Shown piece by piece: positions 43,271-50,781 of a DNA stretch of 64,000 nt. How positions within the stretch are numbered: the first letter of the stretch is position 1; each line of letters starts with the position of its first letter. The stretch covers positions 6,398 to 70,397 of the forward strand of contig CAZVNJ010000009.1 in assembly GCA_964628985.1 (NCBI GenBank), written 5' to 3'. A model generated the notes under the pieces. The model worked only from the letters and a program-made list of their open reading frames with translations. It made no database searches and was not told where the DNA came from. The stretch is from SURF-43 sp964628985. GTDB lineage: Bacteria > Chloroflexota > Dehalococcoidia > UBA2979. The translations under genes were made by a program, and so were the position numbers.

Positions 43271-43681
43271 ATGCCAGTCGAGGGCACCTGCTCGTCAGGT
43301 CGCGGCTTCCTGCGCCGCGGCTGCGGCCGCGAGGCCGTGGGCGTCTGCGTCTACTGCGCCGAGCCCTTCTGCACGAACCATGGCGTCATCCACGCCGACT
43401 ACTACGAGGTCTGCGACCGTCGCCTCTGCCTCGCCAAGTACGCCGACATCGAGGCGCACCACGCCTGGGTCGAGTCTCACGCTGACTTCAACCGCGTGTC
43501 CATGTGTGCGGAGGACGAGTGTCAGGAGCGGATGCAGCACTCCTGTCAGCGATGCCGTCTCCGCTTCTGCGACGAACACCTCCTGGACCGACCGGTGACG
43601 GAGCGCCGCCTGGAGGGGGTAGTGCGCGTCGTCCAGTTGATGTGCCCGCACTGCGCCGCGCGCCGTACCCTCTGGGACTAG
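43271..43681 (+). CDS. Cysteine-rich zinc-binding protein
   Basis: 136 aa with about 16 cysteines plus His arranged in successive pairs: CGREAVGVCVYCAEPFC, CDRRLC, CAEDEC, CQRCRLRFC and CPHC. This resembles strings of B-box/AN1-like zinc fingers. Start at the ATG at 43271; GGAG is nine bases upstream. Function unknown; last gene of the flagellar-side run before convergent genes. Confidence 0.65.
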   Translation: MPVEGTCSSGRGFLRRGCGREAVGVCVYCAEPFCTNHGVIHADYYEVCDRRLCLAKYADIEAHHAWVESHADFNRVSMCAEDECQERMQHSCQRCRLRFCDEHLLDRPVTERRLEGVVRVVQLMCPHCAARRTLWD

Positions 43682-43697
43682 CGCGCTCAGCACACCG

Positions 43698-45152
43698 CTA
43701 CAGCAGCCGTGCGGTTGCCACCATCGCCTCGCCCAGTGGGGTCGCCGCGAGGACGCGTCCCGCGGCGTCCACCACGAAGCCTCCCCCCGCGCGCGAGGTG
43801 GAACCGGCCGCGATTACGGATACACCGTCCTCGATCGCGATCGCACGCGCGGACCCCGCCACTGGCGCCGCCGCGTCCCCGGCGCACCACATGACTGCCC
43901 CCGCACCGGCCGGCGCCCCGAGCGCGAGCCCTTCTGCCCCGCACATCAACCCCACGACGCCGAGGGCGGTGCGCACGATTGAGGGCGCACGCTGGCCCGC
44001 GCGGAAGCCCGCGGCCCGTTCGTCCCGATCCAGCACGGACTGGCGGTGCGCTGCCACCACCTGGCCACCCTCGATCGCGTATGCCGTCTTATAAGTGGAG
44101 CCGTCGTCGCGCTCCGCGAGCCCCGCGAAGAGCGTCGCGCCGGTCTCCTCTGTCAACGCCTGCAGGAAGGGCAGCGTCTCCGTCGCCGTCACTGCGCGCG
44201 GCTCCGTGCCCGCAAGGTCCGGCAGCACGATGGACCGCGCACCCATCGCGACCGCAGCGCGCACCAGTCCGCGCATGCGTTCTATGGACTCCACAGCCGA
44301 GGGCAGGGGGTCGAAGGCGATGGCCGCCACATGCCCCTGGATCGGGATCTGCCCGGCGGCGGCGCTCGCCTCGGTACTCGGCAACGTCGCGAAGTCGATG
44401 GCAACGCCCGGGGCGGCGTCGATATCGATCTCGGTCGACGCCACGCCGGGCTGATCGGTCGAGGCACGCGCGCACCAGTGGCCGGACGGGTCCATCACGC
44501 CCGCGCCGCCAGAGAAGCGGACGAGCCCGGCCTCGCTGCCCGTCTTGCCGCCTGCGATCCCCCACGCCCCGAGCAGCGCGGCACGCGCGGAGAGCAGGTC
44601 GGACTCCAGGCTGAGGTCGAACCCCGGCACGCGCGACGAGTCGCGCGGTGCCGCTGCCGCGATCAGGAGATGCACGCCAGCCAACCCTCGGATCAGATCC
44701 CGGCGAGCGAGGTCGCGCCCCACGATGAGGCCGATGCGCACGCCCTCGATCTCTGCCACCGCCGGGCCCCCACCGCGTGTGAACCATCCGGAGACCGTCC
44801 GCTCCCCGGCGTGGGCGAGTTCGCGCCCGTCTGGGCCGAAGAGGATCAACTCGTTGCGCAGCGCCCCGTTGGCGTCACGCCGGACGATCCCTGCCGCGAT
44901 CGCGCAACCCGTCCGCCGTGATCGCTCCGCCAGCGTGGAAAACCACTCCTCCTCGCCCGGCAGGTTCAGCGCGGCCACGGCGTCGCGCGAAAGCAGCGCC
45001 CAACCGGGGACGGTAGCCTCGGGCAGCACCAGCAGTGCGTGCCCGGCGATCGCCTGGTCGATGCGCGTGAGCAGCGCCTCCCATGCGCGCAGGTGCTCGC
45101 GCGCCTCGAATGTCCGAGGCTGCAGGGCGGCGACGCGGATCGGGCGTGGCAC
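43698..45152 (-). CDS. Tandem nitrilase-like protein with degenerate active sites
   Basis: 484 aa from a GTG at 45152 just past the preceding stop. Two carbon-nitrogen hydrolase domains are joined (about 1-235 and 245-484). The first keeps the Glu (LVLPEATVPGW, E45) but the Lys and Cys positions read ERT and GLIVGRD. The second has a Cys (GLMCGAEG) but the Glu and Lys positions are Asp and Gln (VLPDLAG, HRQSVL). Neither domain has a full Glu-Lys-Cys triad, so hydrolysis is doubtful; ligand binding or a composite site is possible. Forms a unit with the FAH-family gene. Confidence 0.7.
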   Translation of the reverse strand: MPRPIRVAALQPRTFEAREHLRAWEALLTRIDQAIAGHALLVLPEATVPGWALLSRDAVAALNLPGEEEWFSTLAERSRRTGCAIAAGIVRRDANGALRNELILFGPDGRELAHAGERTVSGWFTRGGGPAVAEIEGVRIGLIVGRDLARRDLIRGLAGVHLLIAAAAPRDSSRVPGFDLSLESDLLSARAALLGAWGIAGGKTGSEAGLVRFSGGAGVMDPSGHWCARASTDQPGVASTEIDIDAAPGVAIDFATLPSTEASAAAGQIPIQGHVAAIAFDPLPSAVESIERMRGLVRAAVAMGARSIVLPDLAGTEPRAVTATETLPFLQALTEETGATLFAGLAERDDGSTYKTAYAIEGGQVVAAHRQSVLDRDERAAGFRAGQRAPSIVRTALGVVGLMCGAEGLALGAPAGAGAVMWCAGDAAAPVAGSARAIAIEDGVSVIAAGSTSRAGGGFVVDAAGRVLAATPLGEAMVATARLL

Positions 45153-45154
45153 GG

Positions 45155-45907
45155 CTACCCGCGGCGGACCGGGTTGCTCAGCACGCCGACGCCGCCCACT
45201 TCCACCTCGCACACGTCGCCGTCAACGAGGGGGGCAGTCTGGCCCGGCGTGCCGGTGAAGATCAGATCGCCCGGTTCCAGCGTGACGTAACGCGAAAGGT
45301 GTGCGATGCACCTCCGGATCGGGTAGATCAACAGGCTCGTGTCCGATTCCTGCTGCGTCCGTCCGCTGATCCGCCCGAGCACCGTGATCGACTCCGGGTC
45401 GAGACCCGTCTCGATCCAGGGGCCGGCGGCGGTGAAGGTGTCGCTAGATTTCGCGCGAAGCCACTGCAGGTCGCTCCGCTGCCAGTCTCGTTCGGAGACG
45501 TCATTTCCGGCGGTGTAGCCGAAGACATGTGCGTCCACTTCTGCCTCGCTGATATTGCGGGCGCGGGCGCCGATGACCGCCACCACTTCCGCCTCCATGT
45601 GCACGTTCGCGGAGTCCGGCGGCAGCACGATCGCCTCACCGTGCGCGACGAGGGAGGACGGTGCCTTCAAGAAGCCCTGCGGTTCCCCTGGCTCTGTCCG
45701 CTCGCCCACGTGGCTCTTGTAGTTCAGCCCGATCGCCACGATCTTCGTGGGCACGCTCGGCACCAGCAGCTTCGCCCCCGCCAGCGGCACGCTGCGGCCC
45801 ATCTCCACTGGCCGGTCGAAGATGTCGCCCTCCAGGAGGTGCGCCGTGTCGCCCTCGATCCGCGCCGTGTAGGCGTAGCCGTCGATCAGCAACCGTGCGA
45901 TGCGCAT
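45155..45907 (-). CDS. Fumarylacetoacetate hydrolase (FAH) family protein
   Basis: 250 aa. FAH core: AIGLNYKSHVGE, metal-binding E105/E107 (HMEAEVVAV) and D136 (GYTAGNDVSERDWQ), then PGDLIFTGTPGQTAPL. Uses Mg2+ or Mn2+ to cut a C-C bond or tautomerise in catabolism of aromatic or sugar acids; the substrate is unknown. AAGGG upstream supports the start. Two bases separate it from the tandem nitrilase-like gene downstream. Confidence 0.88.
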   Translation of the reverse strand: MRIARLLIDGYAYTARIEGDTAHLLEGDIFDRPVEMGRSVPLAGAKLLVPSVPTKIVAIGLNYKSHVGERTEPGEPQGFLKAPSSLVAHGEAIVLPPDSANVHMEAEVVAVIGARARNISEAEVDAHVFGYTAGNDVSERDWQRSDLQWLRAKSSDTFTAAGPWIETGLDPESITVLGRISGRTQQESDTSLLIYPIRRCIAHLSRYVTLEPGDLIFTGTPGQTAPLVDGDVCEVEVGGVGVLSNPVRRG

Positions 45908-45953
45908 GCGGGTCCCTTTCTCTCCTCGGACTCATCGATGCTACCCCGTGGGC

Positions 45954-46472
45954 CTACCGCCGGGGCGCCAGCACCGCTTGGATCGCCTCCGCCAGCATCC
46001 CGTCTGACATGGCGCGCACGAGGACCAGCGCTGCCAGCGAGTCCTCCCCCGCACCTGGCCATGGCGGACGCAGCCGTTCCTCCCACCGCTCCGAGGCCAA
46101 CGAAGCGAGCGCCTCCACCATCATGCCGCGTGCCTCGATCACCTCCTCGCGCACCGCCGCCCACGCCGTCCCATCGACAGTCGTGGCGTGCGTGCTGGCC
46201 TCGGCTGACGCGACACGTGCGTCGAGCGAGGTGAAGAACGCCGCGTGTTCGCGCTCGCGCGCAGCATGCGCCAGCAGGAGGGAGGTGACTGTCCCCGTAG
46301 ATTCGCCAAGGGCCGCGAACTCCGGGATCGACAGCGCCAGCGCGCCCGCAGAGGCATCGCACGCGTCGAGCGCGGCGAGCAACTGCCGCCGTCCATCCTG
46401 CAGGACGGCCCAGGGGTCGAGGTCGTCAAACGTGTGGCGGTCGTATGCGTTGCCGGCGGCGTCGTATGTCAT
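45954..46472 (-). CDS. DinB-like / mycothiol-dependent maleylpyruvate isomerase-type protein
   Basis: 172 aa, four-helix bundle character. The first helix (WAVLQDGRRQLLAALDA) and a later HAAREREHAAFF (about residues 68-79) resemble DinB/MDMPI-N proteins, in which His residues bind a metal. A third His is not clear. Some members use mycothiol or bacillithiol. No ribosome site at the ATG. Call is moderate. Confidence 0.5.
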   Translation of the reverse strand: MTYDAAGNAYDRHTFDDLDPWAVLQDGRRQLLAALDACDASAGALALSIPEFAALGESTGTVTSLLLAHAAREREHAAFFTSLDARVASAEASTHATTVDGTAWAAVREEVIEARGMMVEALASLASERWEERLRPPWPGAGEDSLAALVLVRAMSDGMLAEAIQAVLAPRR

Positions 46473-46830
46473 GGGGCGAGTCTATGCAGGCTCGACGTGC
46501 GGTGCGATGAGTGACGCGGCGGCAGCGATCCACCGCGATACACCTCGATGCGAGACCGATCGACCTCGTCGCACGATGCAGTCTCGATGCGCGGGACGGT
46601 CTGACGTGCGGCTAATCAGAGGATCGCGCGAGTACTTGAAGTGATCGGGATCGGGATCAGCGCACTGGCGATCGGTGAGTAGCGGTCCGGATCGGGGTTC
46701 GGAGGGGCATAACCCGCTCGAAAAAAGTTGTCAACTTTTTCCACGGAATCCCCAGAAAAAATATTGTCAGTACGCACATTCGTGTTAGCATTTCGTTCGT
46801 CCGGGGCCTCGTGACGGTGAGGTGTAACTG
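46473..46830. promoter_or_regulatory. A+T-rich control region before the H1-like gene
   Basis: No gene found in this 358-bp gap. The left part carries GATCGG in short repeats (46643, 46649, 46669, 46689 region). The right part is unusually A+T rich: a near-perfect palindrome AAAAAGTTG-T-CAACTTTTT (46722-46740) and a likely sigma-70-type promoter TTGTCA (46764-46769), 16 bases, TAGCAT (46786-46791). GAGGTG then precedes the ATG. Confidence 0.6.
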
Positions 46831-47166
46831 ATGGTCACAGCAAAGAAGCCCGCTGCGAAGAAGCCGGCCGCCAAGAAGCCGGCTGCAAAAAAGCCGGCGG
46901 CGAAGAAGCCGGCCGCGAAGAAGCCCGCGGCCAAGAAGACCGCGGTCAAGAAGACAGCGGCCCGAAAGCCGGCGGCCAAGAAGCCCGCCGTCAAGAAGGC
47001 CGCGGCGAAGAAGCCCGCTGCAAAGAAGGCGGCGGCGAAGAAGTCCGCTGCCAAGAAGGCAGCGGCGAAGAAGCCAGCGGCTCGCAAGACCGCTGCGAAG
47101 AAGCCAGCGGCGCGCAAGCCCGCTGCGAAGAAGCCGGCGGCGCGCAAGCCCGCCGCCAAGAAGTAA
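46831..47166 (+). CDS. Histone H1-like AKKPA-repeat protein
   Basis: 111 aa made almost only of Ala, Lys, Pro and a few Arg, Thr, Ser and Val, in pentapeptide units AKKPA/ARKPA/AKKAA, about 20 copies, with some Val/Thr/Ser substitutions. Strong positive charge and no hydrophobic core: like H1 C-terminal tails and bacterial Hc1/HctB-type or BpH1-like DNA-compacting proteins. The underlying DNA is a degenerate 15-bp repeat. Preceded by an A+T-rich promoter region and followed by a strong terminator, so it is a single-gene unit. Long antisense frames here are artefacts of the repeat. Confidence 0.85.
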   Translation: MVTAKKPAAKKPAAKKPAAKKPAAKKPAAKKPAAKKTAVKKTAARKPAAKKPAVKKAAAKKPAAKKAAAKKSAAKKAAAKKPAARKTAAKKPAARKPAAKKPAARKPAAKK

Positions 47167-47196
47167 CAAGAGCCACTCGAGCCCCCTGGACAACGA

Positions 47197-47226
47197 AGAC
47201 ACCCCCGGCGTTCGCCGGGGGTGTCT
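47197..47226 (+). terminator. Strong hairpin terminator after the H1-like gene
   Basis: Perfect 14-base arms AGACACCCCCGGCG and CGCCGGGGGTGTCT with only TT between them. Confidence 0.8.
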
Positions 47227-47335
47227 CCGTCTCTCCCCATCGAATCCCCCAGCCCGCGCCAGTGTTACGATCCCGCTCGCCCTCGCATCGAGGTGCTTCC
47301 TCGGCCCCTGCGGCCGGCCACCTGACGAGGTACGC

Positions 47336-48559
47336 GTGCTCCAGCCGCAGCCCTACGACAACCTCCACCTTTACAACTCACTCACCCGCAAGGTGGAGCG
47401 CTTTGTCCCGCGCGAGGACCGCGCCGTCTCCATCTACGTCTGCGGCATCACCCCCTACGACGTCGGACACCTCGGCCACGCCCTCGTCTACGTCGCCTTC
47501 GACACCCTTCGCCGGTGGCTGGAGTTCAACGCCTACGAGGTCCGCCACGTCCAGAACATCACCGACATCGACGACGACATGGTCCGCGTCTCACGTCGCC
47601 TCGGCCTCACCATCAAGGAACTGACCGACCGCAACCAGCAGACCTACCTGGACGAGATGCGCTCGCTCAACGTCCTCCAGCCCGATGTCTACCCGAGGGT
47701 GTCCGAGACGATCCCGGAGATCATCGAGACGGTGCAACGCCTGATCGACCGCGGTTTTGCCTACGAGCGCGACGGCTACGTCTTCTTCGACGTGACCCGC
47801 ACCCCGCAGTTCGGCGTCCTCGCCGGCCTCAGCGGACAGGCCCTGATCGACTTCAAGAGCGACTCGATGCCCGAGGAGCCGCAGCACCTCAAGCGGAACC
47901 CGCTCGACTTCCTCGTCTGGCAGCCCTGTACCGACGAGGGCGCCACGTTCCCCTCGCCCTGGGGGCCGGGACGCCCCGGCTGGCACATCGAGTGCTCCGC
48001 CATGGCCTGTCGCCACCTCGGCGACCAGATCGACATCCACGGCGGCGGCAAAGACCTGCGCTACCCCCATCACGATTCCGAGATCGTCCAGTCCGAGGCG
48101 GCAAGCGGCCTCCAGCCCTACGCCGCCTTCTGGCTCCACAACGGCACGATGGGCCTCGACGGCCAGAAGATGTCGAAGTCCCTCGGCAACCTCGTCAAGG
48201 TCAGCGACCTGCTCGCCGAAGGCCACACCGGCAACGGCATCCGCCTCTCACTTCTAGCCGTCCGCTGGCGCGACGACCGCGACTTTGACCGCGCCGTCCT
48301 CGCCGAGTCCGAAAACACCGCGCGTCTCCTCGAACGCGCCGCCCTCGCTCCTGGCGGCCCACCGGACCGCCTCCGCGTCCAGACCTACCGCAACGCCTTC
48401 CAGGCCGCCATGGACGACGACCTGGACACCCCGAAGGCGATCGAGGTCCTCCGTGACCTCGCCCAGGCCCTGCTCGAAGGCCGCATCGCCGGCGAGACCG
48501 GCATCCCGACGCTCTTCGAACTCGCGGACGTCCTTGGCCTTCGCCTCCGTACGGAGTAG
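47336..48559 (+). CDS. cysS: Short cysteinyl-tRNA synthetase / MshC-like ligase
   Basis: 407 aa, GTG start. Class I synthetase marks are complete: zinc/adenylate-site YVCGITPYD (C36), HLGHA for the HIGH motif (45-48), WHIECSAMA, GGGKDLRYPHHDSE, and KMSKS at 278-282. The anticodon-binding tail of CysRS (typically 460 aa) is reduced to a short helical segment ending in DDDLDTPKAIEVL. The CGITPYD...GHLGHA and GPGRPGWHIE wording is that of MshC (mycothiol cysteine ligase), as is the length. Either charges tRNA-Cys or adds Cys to a sugar; undecided. Confidence 0.8.
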   Translation: MLQPQPYDNLHLYNSLTRKVERFVPREDRAVSIYVCGITPYDVGHLGHALVYVAFDTLRRWLEFNAYEVRHVQNITDIDDDMVRVSRRLGLTIKELTDRNQQTYLDEMRSLNVLQPDVYPRVSETIPEIIETVQRLIDRGFAYERDGYVFFDVTRTPQFGVLAGLSGQALIDFKSDSMPEEPQHLKRNPLDFLVWQPCTDEGATFPSPWGPGRPGWHIECSAMACRHLGDQIDIHGGGKDLRYPHHDSEIVQSEAASGLQPYAAFWLHNGTMGLDGQKMSKSLGNLVKVSDLLAEGHTGNGIRLSLLAVRWRDDRDFDRAVLAESENTARLLERAALAPGGPPDRLRVQTYRNAFQAAMDDDLDTPKAIEVLRDLAQALLEGRIAGETGIPTLFELADVLGLRLRTE

Positions 48560-48612
48560 GACACTTCCGGCCGGTGCGAGAGGCTGCGCCGAGACGGCAG
48601 TAGCCTGTAGGC

Positions 48613-49098
48613 ATGAGCCGAGACGCCCGCCTCGCCCGACTGTCGCGTGACCACCACCACGCCCTCACGCTCGCGCTGCGCATCCAGCGCGAGTTGCCGG
48701 ATTCCGAACCGCGCGACGCCGCCGCCCTCCTGCGCGACGCACTCCGTTACTGGGACGAAGCGCTGACGCCTCACCTCGCCGTCGAGGCGCGCGCACTGCA
48801 TCCGCTGCTCGCCGCGCGGCAGGACGGTGGCCTCCAACTCGCCGGCCGCGCGCAGCGCGAACAGCGAGAACTCCAGGACCTCGCCTTCGAGGTGAAGGGC
48901 GCGAACGTCGCCACCCGCACCGGCATCCTCGCGCGCTTCGGTGCCGCGCTCGCCGCCCACATCCGCTGGGAGGAACGCGAACTGCTCGAGTGGGCGCAGG
49001 CCCACCTCGACGCCGCCGACCTCGACGGAGTGGCCGCGGCCGTCGCAGAGACACTGCCGCCTCAGGCGGTCCCGTGTCCCACGCCGCACATCGCGTAG
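48613..49098 (+). CDS. Hemerythrin-like protein
   Basis: 161 aa. Hemerythrin HHE ligands: H14-H16 (DHHHAL), H54 and E58 (HLAVEARALH), H63, and H116 with E120 (HIRWEERELLEW), giving the di-iron site. Cytoplasmic O2/NO/iron sensing or storage; a short 51-bp gap separates it from the CysS-like gene, so co-transcription is likely. Confidence 0.8.
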   Translation: MSRDARLARLSRDHHHALTLALRIQRELPDSEPRDAAALLRDALRYWDEALTPHLAVEARALHPLLAARQDGGLQLAGRAQREQRELQDLAFEVKGANVATRTGILARFGAALAAHIRWEERELLEWAQAHLDAADLDGVAAAVAETLPPQAVPCPTPHIA

Positions 49099-49109
49099 GG
49101 CGGATTCTG

Positions 49110-50315
49110 TTAGGCCTCGGCTGTCGCCTTCGCACCCCGCGTGCTCACGCGTGTGAGAAACAGCGCGATCCCGGCGAAGGGGAATAGCGCGGTCAGCGCA
49201 AACACGAGGCCATAGGACGTCGCGTCCACCAGGAAGCCGAGCAGGATCGCACCCAGCACCTGGCCCACGTCCCACGCCATCGTGTACGTCGCCATGCCAG
49301 ATCCGAGGATGGCCGGCGGCGTCCGTTCGATCACGATCACCGCGATCGAGGTCTGCGTCGCCGCCAATCCGAAGCCGTACGCCAGCGCGCAGACGATCAG
49401 CCAGAACGGCGACTGCACCTGGCTCAGCGCCAGCAACGAGATCCCGGCCGCCAGCAACGCCGGGATCACGACGGCGTCGCGGCCGAAGCGGTCGCCCAGC
49501 CACCCCGCGGTCATCCGCGCGGTCAACTGCGCCAGCCCCGCCGCGGTGTAGAACAGGCCGACGTTCCCGAGGTCGCGTTCGAGGGCGAACAGCGGCAGGA
49601 ACGCCGTCACCGTCCCCCATGGTGTCGTCACGCAGGCGAAGACCAGCGCGGGCAGCATCGCCGTCGGCGAGATCAGCCCGTTGAACCCGCGTGGACGCGA
49701 TCCAGCGGCGCGCGGTGGGGGCGCCATCGGGTCACCCGTCCCCGCGGCGAGCACCAACGAGACCAGTGCCGCCGCGCCCGAGACGAGGAACGAGGCGGTG
49801 AACCCGAACTGGTCGATCACGAAGATCGCGAGCGCTGCGCCGTATAGCGCCGCGGCGGCGTTTGCCGCCTGGTAGAAGCCGAGGCCGGAGCCTCGACGGT
49901 CCGGCGGCAGCAGGTTCCCCACAATCGCCAGCATTGCCGTCGTGAACACGCCCATCGCCACGCCCTGCACGCATCGGAAGATCGTCATCACCCATGGCCC
50001 GAGATCCAGTGTGTAGCCCACGAACGACACGGCCACGCCCACCGCCCCGGCGCGCACCCATCGCTGTCGATTGCCGCCTCGGTCTACCCACACCCCGGTG
50101 AGCGGCCGCGTCACCATGCCCGCGATCCCGAATACCCCGACCACGAAGCCCACTACCCACTCGGGCTCGCCTTCGAGCGCTCGCGGAATCTGCACGAGAG
50201 ACATCGAATACGCCACGAAGAACGAGTGCACCGCGAACAGCGCGAAGAAGTACGGCCGCCGCACCTGCTTCCAGGTGGGCGCCGCTGAGGCTGCCGGGGG
50301 TGGGGGCGAGGTCAT
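49110..50315 (-). CDS. MFS transporter
   Basis: 401 aa, twelve hydrophobic segments, motif A GVWVDRGGNRQRW and second-half AGWLGDRFGRDAVV. Two cytosine-rich N-terminal residues runs (PPPPAASAAP) precede the first helix. Substrate unknown. Converges with the hemerythrin gene; no good ribosome site at the ATG. Confidence 0.85.
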   Translation of the reverse strand: MTSPPPPAASAAPTWKQVRRPYFFALFAVHSFFVAYSMSLVQIPRALEGEPEWVVGFVVGVFGIAGMVTRPLTGVWVDRGGNRQRWVRAGAVGVAVSFVGYTLDLGPWVMTIFRCVQGVAMGVFTTAMLAIVGNLLPPDRRGSGLGFYQAANAAAALYGAALAIFVIDQFGFTASFLVSGAAALVSLVLAAGTGDPMAPPPRAAGSRPRGFNGLISPTAMLPALVFACVTTPWGTVTAFLPLFALERDLGNVGLFYTAAGLAQLTARMTAGWLGDRFGRDAVVIPALLAAGISLLALSQVQSPFWLIVCALAYGFGLAATQTSIAVIVIERTPPAILGSGMATYTMAWDVGQVLGAILLGFLVDATSYGLVFALTALFPFAGIALFLTRVSTRGAKATAEA

Positions 50316-50354
50316 GCGGGCGCCGCCGTTACCAGCGCGCGCCTCGCGCGCGGA

Positions 50355-50675
50355 CTAGGCCTCGTCGTCGTCAGTCGCACTCGGGTCGTGCACGTACGCC
50401 ATCAGCCGGTCGTCACGCTCGACGAACAAGGTGAGGTGGCCAGCGGCCTCCTCCTCCTGCACCCACTTCGGAAGCGATGCGCCGTGCCCTTTCACGAGGT
50501 AGGTCATGCCTACGTATCCGAAGCGCCGGCCGTCGACCACGATGTAGTACGGCGGCAGCGCCGTCTGGTCGTTCCAGTCCAGCACGAAGCAGTCCACCCC
50601 GCCGCTTTCGAGGACGTACAACTCGTCGAACGTCACCGTCATCTGCGTCGGGTCGGCGGTGTTGATCTCGGCCAT
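50355..50675 (-). CDS. Hypothetical acidic protein
   Basis: 106 aa from the ATG at 50675 (GAGGAG upstream). Acidic, beta-rich, with an Asp/Glu-rich C-terminus (PSATDDDEA). No known domain recognised. Lies 39 bases before the MFS gene at 49110-50315 and probably shares its transcript. Confidence 0.6.
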   Translation of the reverse strand: MAEINTADPTQMTVTFDELYVLESGGVDCFVLDWNDQTALPPYYIVVDGRRFGYVGMTYLVKGHGASLPKWVQEEEAAGHLTLFVERDDRLMAYVHDPSATDDDEA

Positions 50676-50781
50676 CGGATGCTCCTCGCGCCGCGCTGGG
50701 TGCGTCCGTGATTCTAGAGGGCGACCTCCGCCCGGGCCAGTCGAGGGGGACCGGGCCCGGGCGGCAGGCCTCAAGGGTGCC

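Noticed and set aside
46643..46694. GATCGG repeats as a possible origin or DnaA-box cluster
   Set aside because: No TTATCCACA-type boxes and no dnaA, dnaN or parAB nearby; repeat number is small.
46831..47166. A CRISPR-like or tandem-repeat array
   Set aside because: The 15-bp period encodes AKKPA pentapeptides in one continuous frame; there are no spacers.
46657..47202. Leu/Arg- and Ala/Gly-rich reverse frames over the H1-like gene
   Set aside because: They arise from the 15-bp repeat read on the other strand and have no promoter or ribosome site.
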